A stretch of DNA of 64,000 nucleotides, from contig NZ_SHKN01000005.1 of NCBI RefSeq assembly GCF_004217115.1, positions 50,143-114,142 of the forward strand, written 5' to 3'. The stretch is from Ancylomarina subtilis (GTDB lineage Bacteria > Bacteroidota > Bacteroidia > Bacteroidales > Marinifilaceae). The notes below the pieces were generated by a model that saw nothing but the letters and a program-made list of their open reading frames with translations, searched no databases and was not told the DNA's origin. Shown in pieces: positions 1-8,374 of this stretch; within the stretch, counting starts at the first letter, position 1, and every line of letters starts with the position of its first letter. The position numbers and the translations under genes were made by a program.

Positions 1-528
1 CAATAGACCCATTTGAACTGAACCGTAAGCGATTACTGATTTCTCAACAACCTCTACACCTTCATCCATACGATCAAGACCTTGATAGAAAATACTAGCG
101 ATAGGTCCGCGAGTTTCTCTACAAACTTCTTTAGCAGCATCAACACCACCATTATTCAAAGCGTCTTCTAAATTAGTAAGTAACTTCTTAGTATTTGTAG
201 TTGACATATTCAAGTAAATGATTCTTTCGATAGAAAGAGCCAAACCTAAAATAAGAGTCAATAATACAAAACTCATAAACATCGCACCACCTTGGATGAA
301 TTGTTTCTTTACTACAGCGTGAAATGAAGTACTCTCTACTTCTTCTTCAGCAACTGGAGCTACTTCTTCTACAGCAGTTTCTTGAGCTGCAACTTCCTCA
401 GTATTTTCATCCTGAGTATCTACGGTAGCTTCGGTAGTTTGAGCTGTCTCATCTTGAGCAACTACATTAAATGATGCTCCAAAATTCAGCATCCCGATAA
501 CTGCTATAAATGCAAATAACTTTTTCAT
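1..528 (-). CDS. MotA/TolQ/ExbB proton channel family protein, C-terminus cut by window edge
   Basis: Partial gene: 176 codons are present and the reading frame runs off the left edge. The start ATG lies at 526-528. The protein opens with a signal-like segment (MKKLFAFIAVIGMLNFGAS), followed by a long Glu/Ala/Val-rich acidic linker (about residues 25-66) and a transmembrane helix around residues 80-105 (FVLLTLILGLALSIERI). A cytoplasmic region with the CRETRGPIASIFYQGLDR pattern then begins, as in the ExbB/TolQ family. Proteins of this family form the proton-conducting channel that energises TonB or Tol through ExbD/TolR. The partner genes would lie beyond the left edge. The N-terminal extension with acidic linker is seen in Bacteroidota members (recall). 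The family call is firm; ExbB versus TolQ cannot be decided. Confidence 0.85.
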   Translation of the reverse strand, partial: MKKLFAFIAVIGMLNFGASFNVVAQDETAQTTEATVDTQDENTEEVAAQETAVEEVAPVAEEEVESTSFHAVVKKQFIQGGAMFMSFVLLTLILGLALSIERIIYLNMSTTNTKKLLTNLEDALNNGGVDAAKEVCRETRGPIASIFYQGLDRMDEGVEVVEKSVIAYGSVQMGLL

Positions 529-742
529 AGTCTGTTTTTCAAATTTTAATTAACGAAATTATTTTTTACAAAATTAAACGGTTACTTTTTAAAAAATTGA
601 TTAACAATAATCAACTAAATTTTCCTTTTAAAGAATGTGTCAAAACCTCTTATATTATCTATATCTCACTCCTTTTCTTATGTAATACAAGATGATTTTA
701 ACAGTGCACCAAATTACAAAAAAAAAGTGAAAAACAAATTTT

Positions 743-1765
743 CTATTGGCATAATTCGCCTTTGATGGACTTATTTAAAAAGAATTTTATCTTATCTGAA
801 TCAAGCTGCTGTCCAAGTAAAAACATTAGCTTAGTAATAGCAGCCTCTGTGGTGATATCATAACCACTAATAACACCCATTTTTAATAATTCAACACTCG
901 TTTCATACAAGCCCATATCCACACTTCCCGAAGGACATTGAGTCACATTATATACAATAAGACCATTATCAATAGCTTGTTTAATTGAATTCACAAACCA
1001 GGCATCAGTTGGCGCATTCCCTGCTCCGTAAGTTTCAATTACGACAGCTCGTAATCCTTCAATATTCAGAATAGCATCAACCGTTCTCTTATTTATTCCT
1101 GGAAATATTTTAAGAATGGCAATATTCGTATCCAAATCGGTATTAATAGTAAACTCTTTTCCTGTGGCCTTCTGAATTGAGGATTCATTGTAATGAATAT
1201 GAATACCAACCTTTGCTAAATTCGGATAGTTGTACGAATGAAAAGCATTAAAATATTCAGCATTGTGCTTGGTTGTTCGATTTCCTCTGAAAAGTTGGTT
1301 TTCAAAAAGCACACAAACTTCCGGAACGATTGCTTTACCATCCTTATAATCGGCAGCAACTTCAATAGCCGTTATTAAATTTTCTTTACCGTCCGTACGG
1401 ATCATACCAATTGGCAACTGAGACCCGGTCAACACAACAGGTTTGTCAAGATTATCCAGCATAAAACTTAAAGCAGATGCCGTATATGACATCGTATCGG
1501 TTCCATGAAGCACAACAAAACCATCATATTTCTCATAGTTTTCCTTAATAAGATTCGCAATCTTAATCCAAACATCCGGATTTAAATTCGATGAATCAAT
1601 CAATGGATCAAAAGCTATAGAAGATAATTCAAAACCGAATTTTTTAAGCTCAGGTACCTGTTTTAAAATATGATCAAAATCGAAAGGCTTTAAAGAACCA
1701 TTTGCCGGATCTTTTACCATCCCAATGGTTCCCCCGGTATAAATTATCAAAATTGAAGTCTTCAT
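743..1765 (-). CDS. ansA: Type I (cytoplasmic) L-asparaginase
   Basis: 340 residues, the usual length for type I asparaginase, with no signal peptide. It hydrolyses asparagine to aspartate and ammonia in the cytoplasm. The first catalytic threonine sits in YTGGTIG (residues 9-15) and the second active-site segment is HGTDTM (87-92). It lies 140 bp downstream of tatD on the same strand, and the ExbB-type gene follows 214 bp further on, so this may be one loose operon. A second, exported asparaginase is encoded at 49691-50764. The two are clearly different paralogues by length, start and signal peptide. Confidence 0.93.
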   Translation of the reverse strand: MKTSILIIYTGGTIGMVKDPANGSLKPFDFDHILKQVPELKKFGFELSSIAFDPLIDSSNLNPDVWIKIANLIKENYEKYDGFVVLHGTDTMSYTASALSFMLDNLDKPVVLTGSQLPIGMIRTDGKENLITAIEVAADYKDGKAIVPEVCVLFENQLFRGNRTTKHNAEYFNAFHSYNYPNLAKVGIHIHYNESSIQKATGKEFTINTDLDTNIAILKIFPGINKRTVDAILNIEGLRAVVIETYGAGNAPTDAWFVNSIKQAIDNGLIVYNVTQCPSGSVDMGLYETSVELLKMGVISGYDITTEAAITKLMFLLGQQLDSDKIKFFLNKSIKGELCQ

Positions 1766-1794
1766 ATATTTTAAAATTTCATATTTTCAACATC

Positions 1795-1808
1795 CCGATC
1801 ATTATCGG
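1795..1808. repeat. Short inverted repeat between tatD and ansA
   Basis: CCGAT-CATT-ATCGG forms a five-base stem with a four-base loop in the tatD-ansA gap. It resembles the hairpin at 14881-14896 (CCCGAT-ATCT-ATCGGG). It may be a fragment of a small dispersed palindrome or just an RNA hairpin. Function unknown. Confidence 0.35.
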
Positions 1809-1905
1809 AGGATTATTAATACTAACACTATCCGGATGAAAAACAGTTTTCATCAAAATTAACTCAACACCTATTAAGAAATTTCAACGATCTCACACTG
1901 TCCCT

Positions 1906-2673
1906 TTATATTCTAAATAATTTTCTGGCATTGAGGCTTGTTATTTCTGCCACCTCATCAAAACTCAAATTATGAATCTCAGCCAATTTTTCAGCAACAT
2001 AGGCTACATAAGCTGATTCATTTCGCTTCCCACGCTTTGGAGTTGGTGCCAAATATGGGGAATCCGTTTCCAAAATCAAATGTTTCATCTCGATTTCCCT
2101 GACAACGTGATCTAATCCAGAATTTTTAAATGTAAGAATACCATTTAAACCCAATAAAAATCCCATATCAATTGCCTTATTGGCTTGATCCAAATTTCCG
2201 GTAAATGAATGAAACACCCCATGAAGATTTTTCAACCTAAAAGATTCCAACACTTCAAATATTTCCGAGAAAGAGTCCCGAGCATGAATTACCACAGGTA
2301 ATTCCTTTTCAACTGCCCAATTTAATTGTTGTTCAAAAACAAATTGTTGTTCTTTCAGAAACGTTTTATCCCAATACAAATCAATTCCTATTTCTCCAAT
2401 TGCTATAAAACCTTCCTCTGACAACCATTTTTCACAAATCAGCAACTCCTCCTTATAATTCTCCTTCACCGAAGTTGGGTGCAATCCCATCATTGGCAAA
2501 CAAAAACCAGGATAATCTCTAACCAAGTTGAGCATGGGGCCAATTGATTCCGAATCAATATTGGGTAATAGAATTTGTCCCACATTGGCATCTTTTGCCC
2601 GCTGAATTGCTTCTGCAATATCATCGTTAAAAGCCTCAGAATAAATATGGGAATGTGTATCGATAAGCTTCAT
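1906..2673 (-). CDS. tatD: TatD family metal-dependent hydrolase (DNase)
   Basis: 255 residues, full length for the TatD/YcfH family of TIM-barrel metallohydrolases, which act as 3'-5' exonucleases on DNA. The metal ligands are visible in order: DTHSH (residues 5-9), E94 in GEIGIDLYW, H130 in VVIHARDS, H155 in GVFHSFTG and D204 in LETDSPYLAP. Cytoplasmic. It is probably co-transcribed with the asparaginase gene downstream. The strong hairpin at 2726-2742 separates it from gdhA upstream, so it needs its own promoter in the short stretch 2674-2725 or depends on read-through. Confidence 0.93.
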   Translation of the reverse strand: MKLIDTHSHIYSEAFNDDIAEAIQRAKDANVGQILLPNIDSESIGPMLNLVRDYPGFCLPMMGLHPTSVKENYKEELLICEKWLSEEGFIAIGEIGIDLYWDKTFLKEQQFVFEQQLNWAVEKELPVVIHARDSFSEIFEVLESFRLKNLHGVFHSFTGNLDQANKAIDMGFLLGLNGILTFKNSGLDHVVREIEMKHLILETDSPYLAPTPKRGKRNESAYVAYVAEKLAEIHNLSFDEVAEITSLNARKLFRI

Positions 2674-2720
2674 ACTAAAATGTATTGATTTTGACTATCC
2701 AAGAATCTTGGGGTTAATGA

Positions 2721-2750
2721 AAAAAAGCCGGCTAAGCCGGCTCTTTTATA
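2721..2750. terminator. Rho-independent terminator of gdhA (possibly bidirectional)
   Basis: The stem AGCCGGC (2726-2732), loop TAA and stem GCCGGCT (2736-2742) form a perfect seven-base GC-rich hairpin. The minus strand reads into a run of six T after it and the plus strand into CTTTT. It lies 28 bp past the gdhA stop. Confidence 0.85.
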
Positions 2751-2769
2751 TATTTAAAGCGTTAGAGGA

Positions 2770-4104
2770 TTATACACATCCTTGAGCTAACATTGCTTCA
2801 GCAACTTTTACGAAACCACCGATGTTTGCACCGTTTACGTAGTTGATTTTACCATTCTTAGTACCGAAACGTACACAAGTATCGTGAATATCTTTCATGA
2901 TACGAGCTAATTTCTCATCAACTTCTTCAGCAGTCCAGTTGAAACGTAGTGAGTTTTGTGACATTTCAAGACCTGAAACAGCAACACCACCCGCATTAGC
3001 AGCTTTACCAGGAGCAAAAGCAACATTCTCAGTTAAATAAAGCATTGCTTCAGCAGTACAACCCATGTTAGATGTTTCAACAACATACTTACATCCGTTT
3101 GCAACAAGAGCTTTAGCATCCTCTTCGTTCAATTCGTTCTGAATAGCACATGGGAAAGCCATGTCACACTTCACTTCCCAAGGTTTTTTACCTGCGAAGA
3201 ATTCAGCACCAAATTTCTCAGCGTAAGGAGCTACAACATCATTGTTTGAAGCACGAAGATCCAATAGATACTCAATTTTCTCAGCATCTAAACCTTCTTT
3301 ATCGTATACATATCCATCAGGACCTGATACAGTAACAACTTTAGCACCTAGCTCAACTAATTTAAGAGCAGCACCCCAAGTTACATTACCAAAACCAGAA
3401 AGAGCAACAGTTTTACCTTCTAATGTTTCATTGTTTTCAGCAACCATATGCTGAGCGAAATAAACAGCACCAAAACCAGTTGCTTCAGGACGGATCAAAG
3501 AACCACCAAACTCAAGTGGCTTACCAGTTAATACACCAGTAAATTCGTTACGAATTCTCTTGTATTGTCCGAAAAGGTATCCGATCTCACGACCACCTAC
3601 TCCGATATCACCTGCAGGAACGTCAGTGTTAGGACCAATATGCTTACACAACTCAGTCATGAAACTCTGGCAAAAACGCATAATTTCGTTATCTGATCTT
3701 CCTTTTGGATTGAAGTCAGAACCACCTTTACCACCACCCATAGGTAGAGTAGTCAATGAGTTCTTGAAAGTTTGTTCGAAACCTAAGAATTTAAGAGCAC
3801 TTAGAGTTACCGAAGGGTGAAAACGTAAACCACCTTTATATGGTCCGATTGCGCTATTAAACTCAACACGGTAACCACGGTTAATTTCTACTTCACCATT
3901 ATCGTTGAACCAAGGCACTCGGAACATGATAGTACGTTCTGGCTCACACATTTTTTCAAGAAGTTTTGCATTCTTGTATTTAGGATTTGAATCGTAAGTT
4001 TCCCATACAGATTCGATTACCTCTTGTGCTGCCTGGTGAAATTCAGCTTCACCTGGAGTTCTACCCTTAAGGGCTTCCATGAATTCATTAATCTTTGCTT
4101 CCAT
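2770..4104 (-). CDS. gdhA: NADP-type glutamate dehydrogenase
   Basis: 444 residues, the standard length of the hexameric family I enzyme. It interconverts 2-oxoglutarate plus ammonia and glutamate and is a main route of ammonia assimilation. The catalytic lysine is K126 in PMGGGKGGSDF, the PAGDIGVGGREIGY segment covers 163-176, and the nucleotide-binding turn SGFGNV is at 236-241. It stands alone, with its own promoter (4167-4196) and terminator (2726-2742). Its neighbours make and use ammonia and aspartate, but no operon links them. Cofactor preference is inferred from family length and sequence type, not measured. Confidence 0.95.
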   Translation of the reverse strand: MEAKINEFMEALKGRTPGEAEFHQAAQEVIESVWETYDSNPKYKNAKLLEKMCEPERTIMFRVPWFNDNGEVEINRGYRVEFNSAIGPYKGGLRFHPSVTLSALKFLGFEQTFKNSLTTLPMGGGKGGSDFNPKGRSDNEIMRFCQSFMTELCKHIGPNTDVPAGDIGVGGREIGYLFGQYKRIRNEFTGVLTGKPLEFGGSLIRPEATGFGAVYFAQHMVAENNETLEGKTVALSGFGNVTWGAALKLVELGAKVVTVSGPDGYVYDKEGLDAEKIEYLLDLRASNNDVVAPYAEKFGAEFFAGKKPWEVKCDMAFPCAIQNELNEEDAKALVANGCKYVVETSNMGCTAEAMLYLTENVAFAPGKAANAGGVAVSGLEMSQNSLRFNWTAEEVDEKLARIMKDIHDTCVRFGTKNGKINYVNGANIGGFVKVAEAMLAQGCV

Positions 4105-4166
4105 GTCCTAAGTATGTTATGAAATTAAAATAATGTTATTGTGATACAATTGTTAATATTTTGGTT

Positions 4167-4196
4167 CAAATGTATATAAATTTTAAGAACCTCAAT
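4167..4196 (-). promoter_or_regulatory. Bacteroidota-type promoter of gdhA
   Basis: On the minus strand the -7 element TACATTTG (4167-4174) matches TAnnTTTG exactly. ATTG (4193-4196) lies 18 bases upstream as the -33 element. The expected transcript would have a leader of about 55 bases before the gdhA ATG at 4104. Confidence 0.6.
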
Positions 4197-4309
4197 TTTT
4201 TTTCGCAAAAAAATTCAAACGTTTTAAAAAAATATTTATTGCTGATTATCAGTAATTTAACTCATTATCAATTCTGCTCTACAACATCATGCAGAAAAAA
4301 AGAGATTTT

Positions 4310-5413
4310 TCAAGAAGTCAAAGCGTAAATTTTGCCGGGAAGTGCTCTAACAAGCCCCTCGAATTCCATTTTTAATAGCAAACTTGAAACCCGACTCATG
4401 GGTAAATTTGATTTTATAGAAAGCATATCAATTCCTAATTTTCCTTCATGGCTTAATAATCCAACGATCAAATCTTCCTCCGGGGAAAGCTCGACAAACA
4501 TTTTCGCCTGAACCGCATCCTTTTTGCTCAAATCATTCTCCCAACCCAGAATATATTCAAGATCAGAAACCGACTCTATCAAATGAGCTTGATTCGTTTT
4601 AATCAGATGATTACAACCTTGCGAATAGACATCCCCGATCCTACCGGGAAATGCGAACACATCCCTATTATATGAATTTGCAATTTCAGCTGTTATCAAA
4701 GAACCGCCCTTTCTGGCAGATTCAACAACCAAGGTGGCATCAGCCATACCAGCTATAATTCGATTTCGACGAACAAAGTGTCGTGGATCGATAACACTTT
4801 TAGAATTAAATTCAGAAATCAGACCTCCCTGCTGAATTATCTCTTCGGCATATTTACGATGCTGTGCAGGATACATCAAATGAAAACCATGTCCGACAAC
4901 GGCGACTGTTGGCAACTTATATTTCAGTGCCGCCTTATGTGCACAAATATCGATACCATAAGCCAAACCACTCACAATAACTGTTTTCTCAGCATGAGAG
5001 GCAAGAGCCTTTATAATCTTATCGCAGTTTTCTTTTCCATACTCAGTAGCATTGCGCGTGCCTACAACACTTAATATACGTGACGCATTAAAATCAATAT
5101 CTCCTTTATAATAAAGTGTCGTTGGTGAATCAGGACAATTCAATAACCGTTGAGGAAAATTCTCATCAAGATAGAAAACAACGTTAATGTCATTGTCTTC
5201 AATAAACTTCAGTTCGGCTTCTGCCTCACGAAGAGCCACATCCCGATCCAACTTTTGTAAAATATGCTTACCTATACCAGGAACCTTTAGTAGTTCTTGC
5301 TTTTTCACTCTAAAAAAAGCGTCAACACCTCCGGTATAAGCAATCACCTTTCTGGCATTAATACTGCCAAGACCATTCAAAAAGCTAAAGGCTACTTTAT
5401 AGAGTGTTTCCAT
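4310..5413 (-). CDS. dprA: DNA-processing protein DprA/Smf
   Basis: 367 residues, normal for DprA with all three parts. There is a helix-hairpin-helix region (KVPGIGKHI, about 43-51), a Rossmann-like DNA-binding core (SVVGTRNATEYG at 115-126, VSGLAYGIDICAHKA at 148-162, then the RRNRIIAGMADATLVVES and GGSLITAEIA segments) and a C-terminal winged-helix domain (about 300-365). DprA loads RecA on incoming single-stranded DNA in natural transformation. It is widespread even where competence has not been shown. No other competence gene is nearby. Confidence 0.94.
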   Translation of the reverse strand: METLYKVAFSFLNGLGSINARKVIAYTGGVDAFFRVKKQELLKVPGIGKHILQKLDRDVALREAEAELKFIEDNDINVVFYLDENFPQRLLNCPDSPTTLYYKGDIDFNASRILSVVGTRNATEYGKENCDKIIKALASHAEKTVIVSGLAYGIDICAHKAALKYKLPTVAVVGHGFHLMYPAQHRKYAEEIIQQGGLISEFNSKSVIDPRHFVRRNRIIAGMADATLVVESARKGGSLITAEIANSYNRDVFAFPGRIGDVYSQGCNHLIKTNQAHLIESVSDLEYILGWENDLSKKDAVQAKMFVELSPEEDLIVGLLSHEGKLGIDMLSIKSNLPMSRVSSLLLKMEFEGLVRALPGKIYALTS

Positions 5414-5474
5414 TGTTTGGATTTAGAACATCCAAATTAAAAAATTGTATTGGGAAATCAAAAAAAGCAAGTTG

Positions 5475-6041
5475 TTACATATCAAATGCAAAACCAATAG
5501 TTACAAAACCCGCATTACCATATCCCAACTCGGTAAAGATGTCGATATTCTCACTGATATTGTATCGGCCTCCAATTAGAATTCCAAGATCGAACAACAC
5601 ATTATTCTCCTTTATATTAATCCCTTTTTCAGACTTTATATGCTCCAGAGAAAAACCCGTTTTCAGTGATGTATACAATTCCACACCAAATTCAGGAGAT
5701 ATATTTATCGCATCCAATAAATCATTCAGGTCATATGAAACAACCCCTCCAAAACGATAATACTTATGGGTAATTTCTGAGAAATCGTAAAACAAAGATT
5801 CATTCTTCTGACCTGCAAATCCAAGATAGGCACCTAAACGAAAGCCTTTACGCCAAGGCTTATCTGCCTGAATTAAAAATGTAGGGTAATGTGTTTCATC
5901 TCCATTTTTAAAATTATGATCGAACTTGCCATATTTTGCAAAGGGTAACCCAACTTGAATTCTAACCCCTTCCTCTTTTTCTTGTGAGAATAAGGATAAT
6001 GATAGAAAAACGATGGTGATGGAAAAAAAATATTTTTTCAT
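5475..6041 (-). CDS. Small exported protein, probable outer-membrane beta-barrel
   Basis: 188 residues. A signal peptide is visible (MKKYFFSITIVFLSLSLFSQ). The rest alternates polar and hydrophobic residues and ends in ELGYGNAGFVTIGFAFDM, an aromatic-ended strand typical of outer-membrane barrels. It ends 61 bp before dprA starts and follows the membrane protein at 6079-6543 by 37 bp. I do not recognise a named family. A porin-like or structural barrel is the best inference. Confidence 0.6.
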   Translation of the reverse strand: MKKYFFSITIVFLSLSLFSQEKEEGVRIQVGLPFAKYGKFDHNFKNGDETHYPTFLIQADKPWRKGFRLGAYLGFAGQKNESLFYDFSEITHKYYRFGGVVSYDLNDLLDAINISPEFGVELYTSLKTGFSLEHIKSEKGINIKENNVLFDLGILIGGRYNISENIDIFTELGYGNAGFVTIGFAFDM

Positions 6042-6078
6042 ATGCTTACAAAACGTAACTCTTTTAAAATAAACAACT

Positions 6079-6543
6079 TTACGACTCCTTCTTTGAATAC
6101 TTCAAAAGAGAGTTCAATATCTCTGTTTTCTGATTTTTTGACAAAGCTGACAAACTTATTCCCGGATATTTGGCCAACCCCTTTGCACTAATTTGATAAA
6201 GGAATAAATCCTCGCGCAATCCCATACTGCGTTTTTTAAGCTCAAAATGCGAAAAGGTTTGCTTACTTATTTCGATAGATTTAAACTTATCATGAAAAGG
6301 ATGTAAAGGATAATATCGCATGATGATTTTATCATCGGTATCCTTATAAATAATAAAATTATACTCCCGCACTAAATTAAGTCCTATAAGTAATACATAA
6401 ATTACAAACAGACCTGCGATAAGCAGATTCATATGCGCTGGATTTTGATATACCGTAAGAACCGTCAGCCCCAGATAAACAAAAGTAATGATGTAATAAA
6501 AAAGCTTAATGTTTGCTGCCCGACTTTGATTGCTAAGTGTCAT
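6079..6543 (-). CDS. Two-helix membrane protein of unknown function
   Basis: 154 residues. Two adjacent transmembrane helices (about 12-30 and 36-58) form a hairpin. A soluble domain of about 95 residues follows, rich in beta-strand-like segments (FIIYKDTDDKIIMRYYPLHPF), a layout like small bacterial PH-domain membrane proteins. I do not recognise the family. It begins about 140 bp from aroB, which is divergent, and leads into the barrel protein gene. Confidence 0.6.
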   Translation of the reverse strand: MTLSNQSRAANIKLFYYIITFVYLGLTVLTVYQNPAHMNLLIAGLFVIYVLLIGLNLVREYNFIIYKDTDDKIIMRYYPLHPFHDKFKSIEISKQTFSHFELKKRSMGLREDLFLYQISAKGLAKYPGISLSALSKNQKTEILNSLLKYSKKES

Positions 6544-6622
6544 ATATGTATCAATATAAATTTAGAGTATAATATTACGTCTTATTTTAGTAGAATAAGC
6601 CAATATTTTAAAATTCTGCGAG

Positions 6623-6653
6623 TTTGACATCACTCGCTAAAATACTATATTTG
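6623..6653 (+). promoter_or_regulatory. Bacteroidota-type promoter of aroB-apt
   Basis: The -33 element TTTG (6623-6626) and the -7 element TATATTTG (6646-6653) are separated by 19 bases, an exact match to the Bacteroidota consensus. The aroB ATG is 33 bp downstream. Confidence 0.7.
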
Positions 6654-6685
6654 ACCAAAGTTAGAAACTATAAATAAGTTCGCAA

Positions 6686-7747
6686 ATGAGTCTTCAATCT
6701 TACGATTTAATTTTTACTGAAAACATAGAAAAAGAGCTTGGTAGAATTTTGGAAACTTATTCCAAATCAAAAATCTTTATCCTTATGGATTCAGGTGCAC
6801 AGGAACACTGCTGGCATCTCTTATCAAGTAATGAAAACCTACAGGATATTCCCAAATTGATAATCGATTCTGGCGAGCAAAACAAATCACTTGACTCAGT
6901 TGTAAAAGCCTGGGAATTCCTAAGCCAAAATGGCGCCAACCGTCACAGCCTGGTCATAAATATTGGCGGAGGTTTAATGACTGACCTGGGAGGATTTGTT
7001 GCATCCACCTTTAAGCGTGGCTGTCACTTTATTAATATACCCACCACACTCCTATCTCAAATTGATGCTTCAGTAGGTGGAAAAACCGGTTTTAATTTCA
7101 ATGGTTTAAAAAACGAAATAGGTGTCATCAACCAACCCGATATGGTAGTTTTGAGTCCTGAATTTCTGAAAACCTTACCTATGAAAGAATTCAAATCAGG
7201 TTTTGCTGAGATGTTGAAACATGCGATCATATACAGTCAAAACTACCTTGATGAACTGATAGCCTTTAATTTTGAGAATATTAATTACTCCAAATTACTA
7301 ACATTGATTAGAAAATCCGTCGCTGTAAAACAGGAGTTTGTCATGAAAGACCCAATGGAAAGAGATGTCCGTAAGGTTCTGAACTTTGGACACACTATTG
7401 GTCATGCATTCGAAAGTTATGCACATCATCACAAACTTGAACTTTCACATGGTGAGGCTGTAGCTCTCGGTATGATAGGCGAACTCTATCTTTCAGTAAA
7501 GAAAAAAGCATTTCCGCAAGATAAATTTGACGAGATAGTGAAATATATAACAGATATTTACTCAGACTTTTCTATTTTTGCGAAGGATTACCCCGAATTA
7601 TATCAATTGATGTTACACGATAAGAAAAATAGTGACGAAGGAGTTAATTTCACACTTCTTCCGAATGTTGGTGCTTATACGATAAATAACATCTGCACGG
7701 AAGAGGAAGTATTTGAAGCTCTTAATCAGTATGGAAAAAGAAATTAA
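6686..7747 (+). CDS. aroB: 3-dehydroquinate synthase
   Basis: 353 residues, full length. It converts DAHP to 3-dehydroquinate, the second step of the shikimate pathway, using NAD and a divalent metal. Visible motifs are DSGEQNKS (61-68), the NAD loop GGGLMTDLGGFVAS (94-107), IPTTLLSQIDASVGGKTG (118-135), a metal ligand in GFAEMLKHA (172-180) and LNFGHTIGHAFE followed by HGEAVALGM. It runs directly into apt (stop at 7747, next ATG at 7749). aroA, two pathway steps of the same route, follows after apt. Confidence 0.95.
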   Translation: MSLQSYDLIFTENIEKELGRILETYSKSKIFILMDSGAQEHCWHLLSSNENLQDIPKLIIDSGEQNKSLDSVVKAWEFLSQNGANRHSLVINIGGGLMTDLGGFVASTFKRGCHFINIPTTLLSQIDASVGGKTGFNFNGLKNEIGVINQPDMVVLSPEFLKTLPMKEFKSGFAEMLKHAIIYSQNYLDELIAFNFENINYSKLLTLIRKSVAVKQEFVMKDPMERDVRKVLNFGHTIGHAFESYAHHHKLELSHGEAVALGMIGELYLSVKKKAFPQDKFDEIVKYITDIYSDFSIFAKDYPELYQLMLHDKKNSDEGVNFTLLPNVGAYTINNICTEEEVFEALNQYGKRN

Positions 7748-7748
7748 A

Positions 7749-8279
7749 ATGGACGTAAAACTTCAAGAAGCAAAAGACTCAATTAGAGATATCGTTGATT
7801 TTCCTAAAGAAGGTATTGTATTTAAGGATATCACCACCATGTTGAAGGATGAAAAACACCTTAATACATTGGTAGAATCTCTGTATGAACAATACAAAGA
7901 CAAGGGGATTACTAAAATTGTAGGACTGGAAAGTCGTGGATTTATCCTAGGTACAGTTTTGGCCTATAAATTAGGCGCCGGATTTGTTCCGGTTCGTAAG
8001 CCGGGTAAACTGCCAGCACCTACTTATTCTGAAAAATATTCGCTTGAGTATGGCGAAGACGAAATGTTCATTCATCAGGATGCTTTAAACTCTGAGGATG
8101 TTATTTTATTGCACGACGACCTGTTAGCAACCGGTGGAACAGCTAAAGCGTCTATCAATCTAATTAGCAAGTTCAACGTTAAGAATGTATTTGTCAACTT
8201 CCTTGTTGAACTGGACTTCTTAAACGGACGTGAGAAATTAGATACGGACTATCAAGTCGATTCTCTATTCCATTTCTAG
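7749..8279 (+). CDS. apt: Adenine phosphoribosyltransferase
   Basis: 176 residues from the ATG at 7749, which starts one base after the aroB stop. GGAAAAAG at 7733-7740 can serve as ribosome-binding site. An in-frame ATG at 7731 and a TTG at 7713 would overlap aroB and are less likely. The enzyme salvages adenine with PRPP to AMP. Motifs are VDFPKEGIVFKDITTM near the N-terminus, GLESRGFILG, and the PRPP loop VILLHDDLLATGGTAKAS. Placement between two aro genes looks like translational coupling rather than a shared pathway. Confidence 0.94.
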   Translation: MDVKLQEAKDSIRDIVDFPKEGIVFKDITTMLKDEKHLNTLVESLYEQYKDKGITKIVGLESRGFILGTVLAYKLGAGFVPVRKPGKLPAPTYSEKYSLEYGEDEMFIHQDALNSEDVILLHDDLLATGGTAKASINLISKFNVKNVFVNFLVELDFLNGREKLDTDYQVDSLFHF

Positions 8280-8309
8280 ACTTTAGAAATTAAGGAATTA
8301 CACCATACG

Positions 8310-8348
8310 GCCGTTGGGGAATTCAATTTTTCTAACGGCTGATTTTTT
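8310..8348 (+). terminator. Weak hairpin after apt
   Basis: GCCGTT (8310-8315) and AACGGC (8334-8339) can pair across an 18-base loop, followed by TGATTTTTTG. The stem is short, so this may be a weak terminator or attenuator between apt and aroA. Confidence 0.35.
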
Positions 8349-8374
8349 GTACAATCTTTTTTAAGATCAAAACC

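Noticed and set aside
3150..3820. Several plus-strand open frames inside gdhA
   Set aside because: They are antisense shadows of a strongly conserved enzyme gene.
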